NCBI RefSeq assembly: GCF_003946045.1
Contig: NZ_RHNW01000001.1
Span: 434,001 to 498,000, forward strand
Length of the DNA: 64,000 nt
From: Levilactobacillus mulengensis
Lineage (GTDB): Bacteria > Bacillota > Bacilli > Lactobacillales > Lactobacillaceae
Reading direction: 5' to 3'
The position numbers and the translations under genes were made by a program. Below are positions 9,369-17,800 of the stretch, one piece after another (within the stretch, counting starts at the first letter, position 1; every line of letters begins with the position of its first letter). Below the pieces are notes generated by a model that did not search any database, was not told where the DNA came from, and saw nothing but the letters and a program-made list of their open reading frames with translations.

Positions 9369-10901
9369 TTAAACGGTTACTTGCGCCTGAGTCTTCTCCT
9401 TAAAGTAAGTCAACAACGCTTGCCACTGCTTAAACACCGCCTCCTCAGAGTAACGCTTGGCATTTTCATAGGCGGCCTCACTGTAAGCCGCCAATTCATC
9501 CTGATTGCCCAACAGATCCAGCATGGCGTCTGCCAGGCCCTGCACGTTGCCATCGGTCGTTAAGCGGCCACTGACGTTATTGTCGATGATGTCGCTGGGT
9601 CCGTACTTCACGTCGTTGGCCACCATTGGTAACCCGTGTGACTGGGCTTCCAGCAGCATCAGGGAGAACCCTTCTGCCCGACTTGGCAATAACCCTAACT
9701 GCGCTCGATCATAAACGGCCGCAATGTCGTGGGTGTAGCCCTTGAAGCTCACCACGTTGGTCAAGCCGAGGTCCGCTGCCTCCTGCTTGAAGGTCTTGCC
9801 AATGTCACCGTTGGCGTACCCCCAGAGTTCCAACCGAGCATCTGAGAACTTCTGGTGGACCTGAGCAAACGCCTGAATCGAATGGTTTTGCTGCTTTTCG
9901 GGGGCCAACCGCGCCACGTGAACGACTAAATGCTTTTGACGTTGGTCAAAGGCTTGATGGGTCTCTGCCAACTGCTCGTCGGTCACGAAGCCTACGGGAA
10001 TTGTAAAGGCGGGAATTGCCTTGCCGAACCGATCCTCGATGTCCTGTGACTGTTCCGGTGTCGAGGAAATCACGGCATCCCACTTGTCCCAGTTCATCAG
10101 GGCATTCTGATAGTTGTTATTCAGTGGTGAATGTAGCATGTCGCTAGGATCCGCCACGTGGTCGTTGTGCAGGTGCAGGACCCGGAACGCCGGCGTCTGC
10201 ATATTGAAGAGCGCCCAGTCACATTCCACGGTCCGGTCACAGATGTACACGTTCTGCTCGCCGTTAGCGTTCAACTCGTCGTAGAAGAAACGCGTCAAGG
10301 CGTTCATCCCGTTGAAGACCCAGTCGCGGTTCCGGTAGTTCAGGACCCGCCAGCTGAGGTGTTCCTTGCCAGCCCGGTTCAACAGGTGACACTTTTCGAT
10401 GTGTACCAGACCATCCGGTCCATAGTACTGTTCCTGAACAATTTTGCCGTCCCAGTCAAAGAGCTGTTCGAGACACTTGAAGCCCCGGACATCCCACCAG
10501 ACCATCTTGAGCGTCCGCCCATTCACGTCAAAGTACTGGATGTTACTGATGTCATCGGACCCTTGCCGCAGGTAAATGATCATTAACATTTTTCCTTGGG
10601 CAAACACCTGAATCTGGTTGTCCTTACGCGTCTGGGTCGTGTTGCTTGGTAGTGAAAATTCATTCAAGGAAAACCGCTGCGTTGGTACGTCTGAACTGCC
10701 ACAGAAGTATTGGAAGAGGTTCACAAATCCAGCCGGATCAATCCCGGCTTGGTCGATGATCTTGGAGAGTTCCATAGAGAAGACCCGCGTCACGATTTTG
10801 GCGGGTACCCCATTCTTCTCAAAGAGGTGAAGCCGGTTGATCTCAGCGTGTTCGATCCCTGATTTTGAGTACTGCATATTGTCGTTTAAAAAGTAATACA
10901 T
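9369..10901 (-). CDS. GT4 glycosyltransferase, GtfA/TagE-like (likely catalytic)
   Basis: 510 residues with the N-terminal DUF1975-type region (SGIEHAEINRLHLF, PAKIVTR) and a C-terminal GT-B nucleotide-sugar domain containing VHVARLAPEKQ near 310 and an intact EX7E motif (EGFSLMLLE near 415). This architecture is shared by poly(glycerol-phosphate) alpha-glucosyltransferases (TagE, TarM) and by GtfA of serine-rich adhesins; in Lactiplantibacillus plantarum, proteins once called TagE were reassigned to protein O-glycosylation. Its position 4 kb from a serine-rich adhesin favours protein glycosylation, but teichoic acid as target cannot be excluded. An AGGGAGGAG-type ribosome site precedes it, 12 bases after its partner gene. 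Confidence 0.85.
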   Translation of the reverse strand: MYYFLNDNMQYSKSGIEHAEINRLHLFEKNGVPAKIVTRVFSMELSKIIDQAGIDPAGFVNLFQYFCGSSDVPTQRFSLNEFSLPSNTTQTRKDNQIQVFAQGKMLMIIYLRQGSDDISNIQYFDVNGRTLKMVWWDVRGFKCLEQLFDWDGKIVQEQYYGPDGLVHIEKCHLLNRAGKEHLSWRVLNYRNRDWVFNGMNALTRFFYDELNANGEQNVYICDRTVECDWALFNMQTPAFRVLHLHNDHVADPSDMLHSPLNNNYQNALMNWDKWDAVISSTPEQSQDIEDRFGKAIPAFTIPVGFVTDEQLAETHQAFDQRQKHLVVHVARLAPEKQQNHSIQAFAQVHQKFSDARLELWGYANGDIGKTFKQEAADLGLTNVVSFKGYTHDIAAVYDRAQLGLLPSRAEGFSLMLLEAQSHGLPMVANDVKYGPSDIIDNNVSGRLTTDGNVQGLADAMLDLLGNQDELAAYSEAAYENAKRYSEEAVFKQWQALLTYFKEKTQAQVTV

Positions 10902-10913
10902 AGCTGCTCCCTC

Positions 10914-12434
10914 CTACGCCTGTAATAAGCGTTGCCAGCGGTTCCAAACTTTCCGTTGCGTCCAGTTCTGATGGGCACTGTCATAGGCTGCTTGGCTCAA
11001 GTCCGCTAGCTTGGTGTCGTCCGTGAAGAGTTCTCGAATCTTGTCGGCCATGGCCAATGAGTTTCCTCGGTCAATCAGACAGCCGTTAACGCCATCCTTG
11101 ATGAACGCGCTTGGCCCATAGTTGAATGGGTAACTGATCACGGGAATCGCGTGATCCATGGCTTCTTGCATCGCCATTGGGGCCCCATCGGCATAGGACA
11201 TGTTGACCAACAGTTGGTACTGGTCGTAGTGGTCTGCCATCCGGGGGTCGTAATCCTTAAAGGACACGCTGTCGTTGAGTTTCAGCTCAGCGACGACCCC
11301 GGCCATCTGTTGCATGAACTCTGGGGCGCCGTAGCCGTACAGATCAAAGGTCGCATCCTTGATTTGGTTCTTCACCAGCGCAAACATCCGTAAAAGTTGT
11401 TCGATCTGCTTGTCCGGTGCAATCCGCCCGACGTAGAGCAGGCTGTGTGGCCGCCGTTGAATCTGGGCCACGGCTGCCTCGCGTTCCTTGGAAAGGGGCA
11501 CCGTCGTCACGGCTGGAATCGCTGTGACCTGAGCCTGGGCATACCGCTGCCGCAGGTGTTCTGCCTGTTGCTCCGTTGGGGTAATGAACCCATCGAAATG
11601 GCTGAAATGCTCAAAGGCTGGTTCCAGGAAGCCATCCAGCTTGCCATGAATCGGATCATTCGGGTCAACGGCGTGGTTGATGGGAATGTAGACGTACTTA
11701 TGGGAGCTGTCGTTGAGTGCCAGTAAGGGTTGCACCCCGGTCCCGGGACGGTCGCTGATAAAGGTGGTCGTCTCACTGTCTTGGTTGCTGAGTTCGGCCA
11801 GGAAGAAGACAAAGAGGTCATCGATGTTCTGGAAGAACAGGTCGCCACGGCCACGGTAATCTTTCAGAATCATCCGAGAGGTCAACGGGTTCCCGTTGGT
11901 GTCGGGCACAAAGAATTGTTCCAACGTCGTCTTGCCAGTGGGCGTGTAGTAGCGTTGGAGAATCAATTTGCCATTCTGCCCGAAGTATTGCGTCGCCGAC
12001 TTGAAGCCCCGCCAGTCCCAGAGGTTGGTTTCAATCACGTTTCCCTGGCCATCGAAGAACTCTTGGTAGAAGACGCGACCCACGGTGCCGGGAATAAAGC
12101 CGACGTTGCTGGTGGGCGTGTCGCCTTCCAACACCTGACTGAAGTTCGCCCCAACAATCACCTCGGACGCCAGTGGCAGGTTCAAATCATCGGTGTGTAG
12201 GACCTTTTCGGCAGTTAAATCCGTGGCTTCCTGGAAGAAATCAAACATGTTAACGATTTCATTATCAGCCACATCAAACGTCTTGATGGTTTGATGGATC
12301 AACCGGTCGTAGGTCTTGGTCACAATCTTAGCGGGCCGTTTGTAATGGTTAAACAGCTTCACGCGGTTCATTGCCGTGTGCTCCACACTTGAATTCTTTT
12401 GTAAGATGTATTCATTAATAAAATAGAACATCAT
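10914..12434 (-). CDS. GT4 glycosyltransferase-like partner, GtfB-type
   Basis: 506 residues, a distant paralogue of the next gene with the same start (FINEYILQKNSSVEHTAMNR) and GT-B core (LLYVGRIAPDKQ). The expected EX7E motif reads DGAPMAMQE, so the first glutamate is an aspartate. In streptococcal and lactobacillar adhesin glycosylation one of two related proteins is catalytic (GtfA) and the other is an acceptor-binding partner (GtfB); the altered motif makes this the candidate partner. That split is inference. ATG at 12434 and 12431 are both possible, with GGAGTGG just upstream. It lies 21 bases after a small membrane protein gene in the same operon. Confidence 0.8.
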   Translation of the reverse strand: MMFYFINEYILQKNSSVEHTAMNRVKLFNHYKRPAKIVTKTYDRLIHQTIKTFDVADNEIVNMFDFFQEATDLTAEKVLHTDDLNLPLASEVIVGANFSQVLEGDTPTSNVGFIPGTVGRVFYQEFFDGQGNVIETNLWDWRGFKSATQYFGQNGKLILQRYYTPTGKTTLEQFFVPDTNGNPLTSRMILKDYRGRGDLFFQNIDDLFVFFLAELSNQDSETTTFISDRPGTGVQPLLALNDSSHKYVYIPINHAVDPNDPIHGKLDGFLEPAFEHFSHFDGFITPTEQQAEHLRQRYAQAQVTAIPAVTTVPLSKEREAAVAQIQRRPHSLLYVGRIAPDKQIEQLLRMFALVKNQIKDATFDLYGYGAPEFMQQMAGVVAELKLNDSVSFKDYDPRMADHYDQYQLLVNMSYADGAPMAMQEAMDHAIPVISYPFNYGPSAFIKDGVNGCLIDRGNSLAMADKIRELFTDDTKLADLSQAAYDSAHQNWTQRKVWNRWQRLLQA

Positions 12435-12455
12435 TCCACTCCAATCTGTTTTTGC

Positions 12456-12659
12456 TTACTCTTCCCAGGGGTACTTGCCATCAGCGTTTTTCTTGGTGTG
12501 CTTCATCATATGCTCAGTTCGCTCATCCATGCGTTTGCGCGTCTTCTTGCGGTTCCGCCACCGGAACACCAGCACGAGTACGCCCACCACCACGTAGATC
12601 ATCATCCGGATTGCAAATTGGACTTTCTTATACGCAAAGACCGTGGTTAATACTGCCAT
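12456..12659 (-). CDS. Small single-pass membrane protein
   Basis: 67 residues with one hydrophobic segment (about 16-33, IRMMIYVVVGVLVLVF) followed by a very basic stretch (RWRNRKKTRKRMDERTEHMMKH) and an acidic end. The charge pattern suggests the C-terminus stays in the cytoplasm. It has a ribosome site and sits 14 bases after the preceding gene and 21 before the next, so it is a real operon member. I do not recognise a family. It could tether the soluble glycosyltransferases to the membrane, but nothing in the sequence proves this. Confidence 0.65.
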   Translation of the reverse strand: MAVLTTVFAYKKVQFAIRMMIYVVVGVLVLVFRWRNRKKTRKRMDERTEHMMKHTKKNADGKYPWEE

Positions 12660-12673
12660 CGTGTCAGCTCCTC

Positions 12674-14314
12674 TCAGTAAGTGTCATTATAGTAGTTAAT
12701 TAGTCCCGATAAGAAATGCTCGCAGTCATCGATTCGGGTACGAAAATGGTCGTGTCGGGCGAAGAAGCCCCCCACAAATTTAGCCGGTGCGTAGAAGTAC
12801 ATCGCCAGCTCGGGTTGAAACGCCCCCGTTGCTAATTCGTGTTCCGCACGCATTTTCCGGGCTCGCCGTAACCGAATCAGATCATAGGGCTCTAGCAAGT
12901 CGGCATTTCCCGTCTTCCTGATCATGTCAGTCATTTTAACGGCGGCATTCAGTAGCTCTAACAACGTTGGGTAAGCAGTGTCTCGGGCCTCAATAAAGGC
13001 CAAGTGGCTGTACACGTTCTTCAATCCCAGCTGCATGTAATCCCGATTGTCAGGCAAAATCTGTAGCGCTTCGTTCACCGCGTATGAGATCCAGTGATCA
13101 TGGTACCTACCATAGTCGTTGGCCACCATGAAGTCTAAAGATTGTTTTACGGCGTCCAGCACCTGCTCATCATCGGTCAGCTCGTATAATCGTGCCAGGG
13201 CGAAGGTGATCTCCCCTTCATAATAGATGATACGAAAGGCCTCTTTAACGGTTAAATCCGTATTTAAAACGTGATTGAACCGGCCGGATGCTTGCCGAAA
13301 GGCCACGACCCCGTTGAATGCTTGCTGAGCTTGGCGGAAGAAGGTTTCGTCATGCGCTACCTCTTGGTACTTGCAAAGGGCCAGAATCAGCATGGCTTGC
13401 GCTCCCAGCTTGATTTCGGCTGATCCCTGCTTCCGGTGTTCCACCGCGAACAAGGCATCGTCCTTCGTTAACGTTAATTCTTGCAGTCCCCACTGTAAAG
13501 CATCCTTCACTTTGGCCAAATCGGCAACGTTGCCGGTAAACTCAACCGCTTCCAATAGTGCGTAGATCGATGAGAAATGCCGCACGCTGTTGTAACTACT
13601 TAGGATTCGCTGGAGCCCCGGGTAGTAACCGTAAATGAACTGACCACTATCTTTGATTTGCCGAGCCAGGAAGGTTTCTCCTTGAACCAAATAATCACGT
13701 AACTCTTGTCGCGGATTAACTAATTGGCGAAGTCCTTTTTCACCAGTTTCGCTGTCATTCAATTGCCAGATACGTTGGCCATCGCTGAAAATACCAGACG
13801 TGGTAAATACCCAGACTTGCTGGGCCTGCGCGATGTCTATCTCCAGCGAACCATTTCGCCGTTTCAAATACTTACTGATGTGGGGGTAGTCGATCCAAGT
13901 GGCTGAAGGGTTCTTCCCAATCTTGTGATCCTTCCCGGGCTTAAAGAATTCATGGCCGTTGATTTCCATCTCCAAGAGTGCCGTCTGGAAATTCTCATCG
14001 AAGCTAATGCCCCGGCGCCAGTAGTTCATGCGTGACATCTCGGCCAGCTCCTGTTGAACGGTCACTAATGTTAACTGCTGGATGGCATGCACCACTTCAA
14101 TCCGAATCCAACCATCTTGCGGTGCCCCCGCTAGTAGTTTCTCCGCGTCGGCCCAAGCACGATTAAAGCTGGATGCCCGAATGAATTGAACGTCGGCACG
14201 ATGCCGTCGATCTGAAATTGACACGGCTAACGTCGTCAACCCTGTCCCGTGGTCCTGCAAATTCCCTAGATCCTGCACGGCCTCTTTGAAGTCTTTGATC
14301 AATGCTTTTTTCAT
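12674..14314 (-). CDS. Alpha/alpha-toroid-like protein of the glycan operon
   Basis: A 546-residue protein that opens the operon. The N-terminal ~190 residues contain a mixed domain (WIRIEVVHAIQQLTL, GISFDENFQTALLEMEINGHEF). From about 230 onward there are regularly spaced helices with repeated features (LSSYNSVRHFSSIYALLEAVE, ALLILALCKYQEV, YYEGEITFALARLYEL, HDHWISYAVNEAL) that suggest a six-hairpin (alpha/alpha) toroid as in glycosidases and related proteins. No signal peptide is seen, so it probably works in the cytoplasm or at the membrane. I cannot assign an activity. ATG at 14314 is chosen since AAGGGGG is 11 bases upstream; a GTG at 14341 would add nine residues but lacks a site. Confidence 0.7.
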   Translation of the reverse strand: MKKALIKDFKEAVQDLGNLQDHGTGLTTLAVSISDRRHRADVQFIRASSFNRAWADAEKLLAGAPQDGWIRIEVVHAIQQLTLVTVQQELAEMSRMNYWRRGISFDENFQTALLEMEINGHEFFKPGKDHKIGKNPSATWIDYPHISKYLKRRNGSLEIDIAQAQQVWVFTTSGIFSDGQRIWQLNDSETGEKGLRQLVNPRQELRDYLVQGETFLARQIKDSGQFIYGYYPGLQRILSSYNSVRHFSSIYALLEAVEFTGNVADLAKVKDALQWGLQELTLTKDDALFAVEHRKQGSAEIKLGAQAMLILALCKYQEVAHDETFFRQAQQAFNGVVAFRQASGRFNHVLNTDLTVKEAFRIIYYEGEITFALARLYELTDDEQVLDAVKQSLDFMVANDYGRYHDHWISYAVNEALQILPDNRDYMQLGLKNVYSHLAFIEARDTAYPTLLELLNAAVKMTDMIRKTGNADLLEPYDLIRLRRARKMRAEHELATGAFQPELAMYFYAPAKFVGGFFARHDHFRTRIDDCEHFLSGLINYYNDTY

Positions 14315-14340
14315 TGGCAAGGAAGCCCCCTTCTTCAACA

Positions 14341-14749
14341 CTTACTTTGGGTATAAATGGGTTAATCGATCAAGGCGATAACCATTACCTAGTTAGATAA
14401 TTATCATTGGATTATAGCTTGTTTGGTTTATTCTCTGTACAAGTTCATGTTAACACAATTTCACCATACGGACTATTGTTTTTTTACATTTTTCATTCAA
14501 ATTACATTATCTTATCATCATTTATTAATCAACTGATAGCCCGGCAAGGAAAGCGCCGATATATCAGCATTTCTCTGGATTCATAGCAACATTTTCAGTG
14601 GCATTTATTGCTCACTTTACGAACAAACTGCGATGATAAGTTTTATTATACCGCAACATTTATTGTGAAGCTTAATTTGTGCTTAACTGTCCACATTTTA
14701 ATTTGTGTGAGAACTATTTTATTGGCAGATTCAAACATTTTTAGACAGC
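14341..14749. other. Intergenic region with probable operon promoter
   Basis: About 400 AT-rich bases between the glycan operon and the adhesin terminator. On the minus strand a perfect TATAAT (14412-14417) lies 98 bases before the first operon gene; the best upstream -35 candidate, TTGTAC, is 20 bases away, longer than usual. A small open frame on the plus strand has no ribosome site and is ignored. Nothing else is recognised. Confidence 0.4.
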
Positions 14750-14793
14750 AAAAGAGCGCGCCCAATTTTCTAGGCGTGCTCTTTGCTGATCAG
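14750..14793 (-). terminator. Probable terminator of the adhesin gene
   Basis: On the minus strand, AGCAAAGAGC-A-CGCC and GGCG-C-GCTCTTTTGCT form a 14-base-pair stem with one mismatch and a short AT-rich loop, starting about 45 bases after the adhesin stop. The uridine run is short, so termination may be partial and allow some read-through into the glycan operon. Confidence 0.55.
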
Positions 14794-14836
14794 TAGTGTG
14801 GCAGATTCATTTTTAAATCAGTCACCCTACTTTTTG

Positions 14837-17800
14837 TTAATTGTCGTGCTTACCACGTTTGCCGAAGTACCACCATGAACCACCTGTTACTGCGGCGATG
14901 GCGGCGACAATTGCTCCCCAGAGCGTGGTGTGGTTGCTATCCGCTGATTTAACTGCGGAGTCCCCATCAGTCGCTGAGTCTGCGGCGCTACCACTTGCGG
15001 TGCCGGACTTATCACCCGTCTTGTCGCTAGCTGATTTGTCAGTAGCAGACTTGTCACTGGCGGACTTGTCGCTACTGTCCGCTGGACTTGCTGCCGTATC
15101 AGCTACCGTAGCTGGTGAGCTGGCAGTCAGATCAGCCATTGGCGCAGTGCCAGCAGCCGTGTTCGCAGCCCCACCATAATTTAAGGTAGTCGCTGCAGCC
15201 GGTGTCGTGCCTGAACCAGCGTTGGTCGTTGAGCCAGTTGCACCATTGCCAGAACCAGAACCTGAACCAGAACCTGAACCAGTGCCAGTATTGCTACCGG
15301 AACCTGAGCCAGAACCACTTCCGGAACCTGAACCCGATCCATTGCCAGAGCCTGAGCCGTTACCGGAACCTGAACCATTTCCAGCATCGCCCTCGTTACC
15401 AGCTTCTGAATCAGAATCGCTATCGGAGTCGGAGTCACTGTCGGAGTCTGAACCGTTATCGGAATCGGAGTCGCCACCGTTACCGGATCCATCACCTCCA
15501 GCAGAACCTGAGTCGCTGTCGCTGTCAGAATCGCTATCTGAGTCGCTGTCAGAGTCTGAATCACTGTCAGAGTCTGAGTCGCTGTCGGAATCAGAATCGC
15601 TATCGGAGTCAGAGTCACTGTCGCTATCTGAGTCACTGTCGGAGTCTGAATCGCTGTCGCTGTCTGAGTCACTATCGGAATCGGAGTCGCTGTCGGAATC
15701 AGAATCGCTATCGGAATCGGAATCGCTGTCCGAGTCACTGTCGGAGTCTGAATCGCTGTCGCTGTCGGAATCACTGTCGGAGTCCGAATCACTGTCAGAG
15801 TCTGAATCGCTATCGGAATCGGAGTCACTGTCAGAGTCTGAGTCGCTGTCGGAATCAGAATCGCTATCGGAGTCTGAGTCACTGTCGCTATCTGAGTCAC
15901 TGTCGGAATCGGAATCACTGTCGCTATCAGAATCACTGTCGGAGTCTGAATCACTGTCGCTGTCAGAATCGGAATCACTGTCGCTGTCTGAGTCGCTGTC
16001 GGAATCCGAGTCACTGTCAGAATCGGAATCACTGTCGCTGTCTGAGTCACTGTCGGAGTCCGAATCGCTGTCGCTGTCTGAGTCGGAGTCGCTGTCGGAG
16101 TCTGAATCGCTATCGGAGTCTGAGTCACTGTCGGAATCTGAGTCACTATCGGAGTCAGAGTCACTGTCGCTATCAGAATCACTGTCGGAGTCTGAGTCAC
16201 TGTCAGAATCGGAATCCGAATCGCTGTCAGAGTCTGAGTCGCTGTCGGAGTCTGAATCACTGTCCGAATCTGAGTCGCTGTCGGAATCAGAGTCACTATC
16301 GGAGTCTGAGTCACTGTCGGAATCAGAATCGCTATCGCTATCGGAATCAGAATCGCTATCGGAGTCACTGTCAGAGTCTGAATCACTGTCAGAGTCTGAG
16401 TCGCTGTCAGAATCTGAGTCACTGTCAGAGTCTGAGTCGCTGTCAGAATCTGAGTCACTGTCGGAGTCTGAATCGCTATCGGAATCAGAATCGCTGTCAG
16501 AGTCTGAATCGCTATCGGAATCAGAATCGCTGTCAGAGTCTGAGTCGCTGTCGGAATCAGAATCGCTGTCGGAGTCTGAATCACTGTCTGAATCAGAGTC
16601 GCTGTCGCTGTCCGAATCACTGTCGGAGTCTGAATCACTGTCGGAGTCCGAGTCACTGTCGCTATCTGAGTCACTGTCGGAGTCGGAGTCACTGTCGGAA
16701 TCCGAGTCACTGTCGCTGTCAGAATCAGAATCGCTATCGGAGTCCGAGTCACTGTCGGAGTCGGAGTCACTATCGGAGTCAGAATCACTGTCAGAGTCTG
16801 AGTCACTGTCGGAATCGGAATCACTGTCGCTGTCAGAATCACTGTCGGAGTCTGAATCGCTGTCGGAATCGGAGTCACTGTCGGAATCGGAGTCACTGTC
16901 AGAGTCTGAGTCGCTGTCAGAGTCTGAGTCACTGTCGGAATCTGAGTCGCCGTCAGAATCTGAGTCACTGTCGGAGTCTGAATCGCTATCGGAATCAGAA
17001 TCGCTGTCAGAGTCTGAGTCGCTGTCGGAATCAGAATCGCTGTCGGAGTCTGAATCACTGTCTGAATCAGAGTCGCTGTCGGAGTCTGAATCACTGTCGG
17101 AGTCCGAGTCACTGTCGCTATCTGAGTCACTGTCGGAATCACTGTCGCTGTCAGAATCAGAATCGCTATCGGAGTCTGAGTCACTGTCAGAGTCTGAATC
17201 GCTGTCGCTGTCTGAGTCACTATCGGAGTCGGAATCACTGTCAGAGTCGGAATCACTGTCGGAGTCTGAGTCGCTATCGGAATCTGAATCGCTGTCGGAG
17301 TCGGAATCACTGTCGCTGTCAGAATCGCTGTCGGAGTCGGAATCACTGTCAGAGTCCGAATCACTGTCGGAATCGGAATCTGAGTCCGAGTCACTGTCGG
17401 AATCGGAATCGCTGTCGCTGTCTGAGTCACTATCGGAATCTGAGTCGCTGTCAGAGTCGGAATCGCTATCGGAATCTGAGTCACTGTCAGAGTCTGAGTC
17501 GCTGTCGCTATCTGAGTCACTGTCGGAGTCGGAATCGCTATCGGAATCGGAGTCACTGTCAGAGTCTGAGTCGCTGTCGCTATCGGAATCAGAATCACTG
17601 TCGGAGTCTGAGTCGCTGTCAGAATCGGAATCGCTATCGGAGTCTGAATCGCTATCAGAATCGGAGTCGCTGTCGCTGTCAGAGTCACTATCGGAGTCCG
17701 AATCGCTGTCAGAATCGGAATCACTGTCGCTATCGGAATCGGAGTCACTGTCGGAGTCTGAATCACTGTCGGAATCTGAGTCACTGTCGGAGTCCGAATC

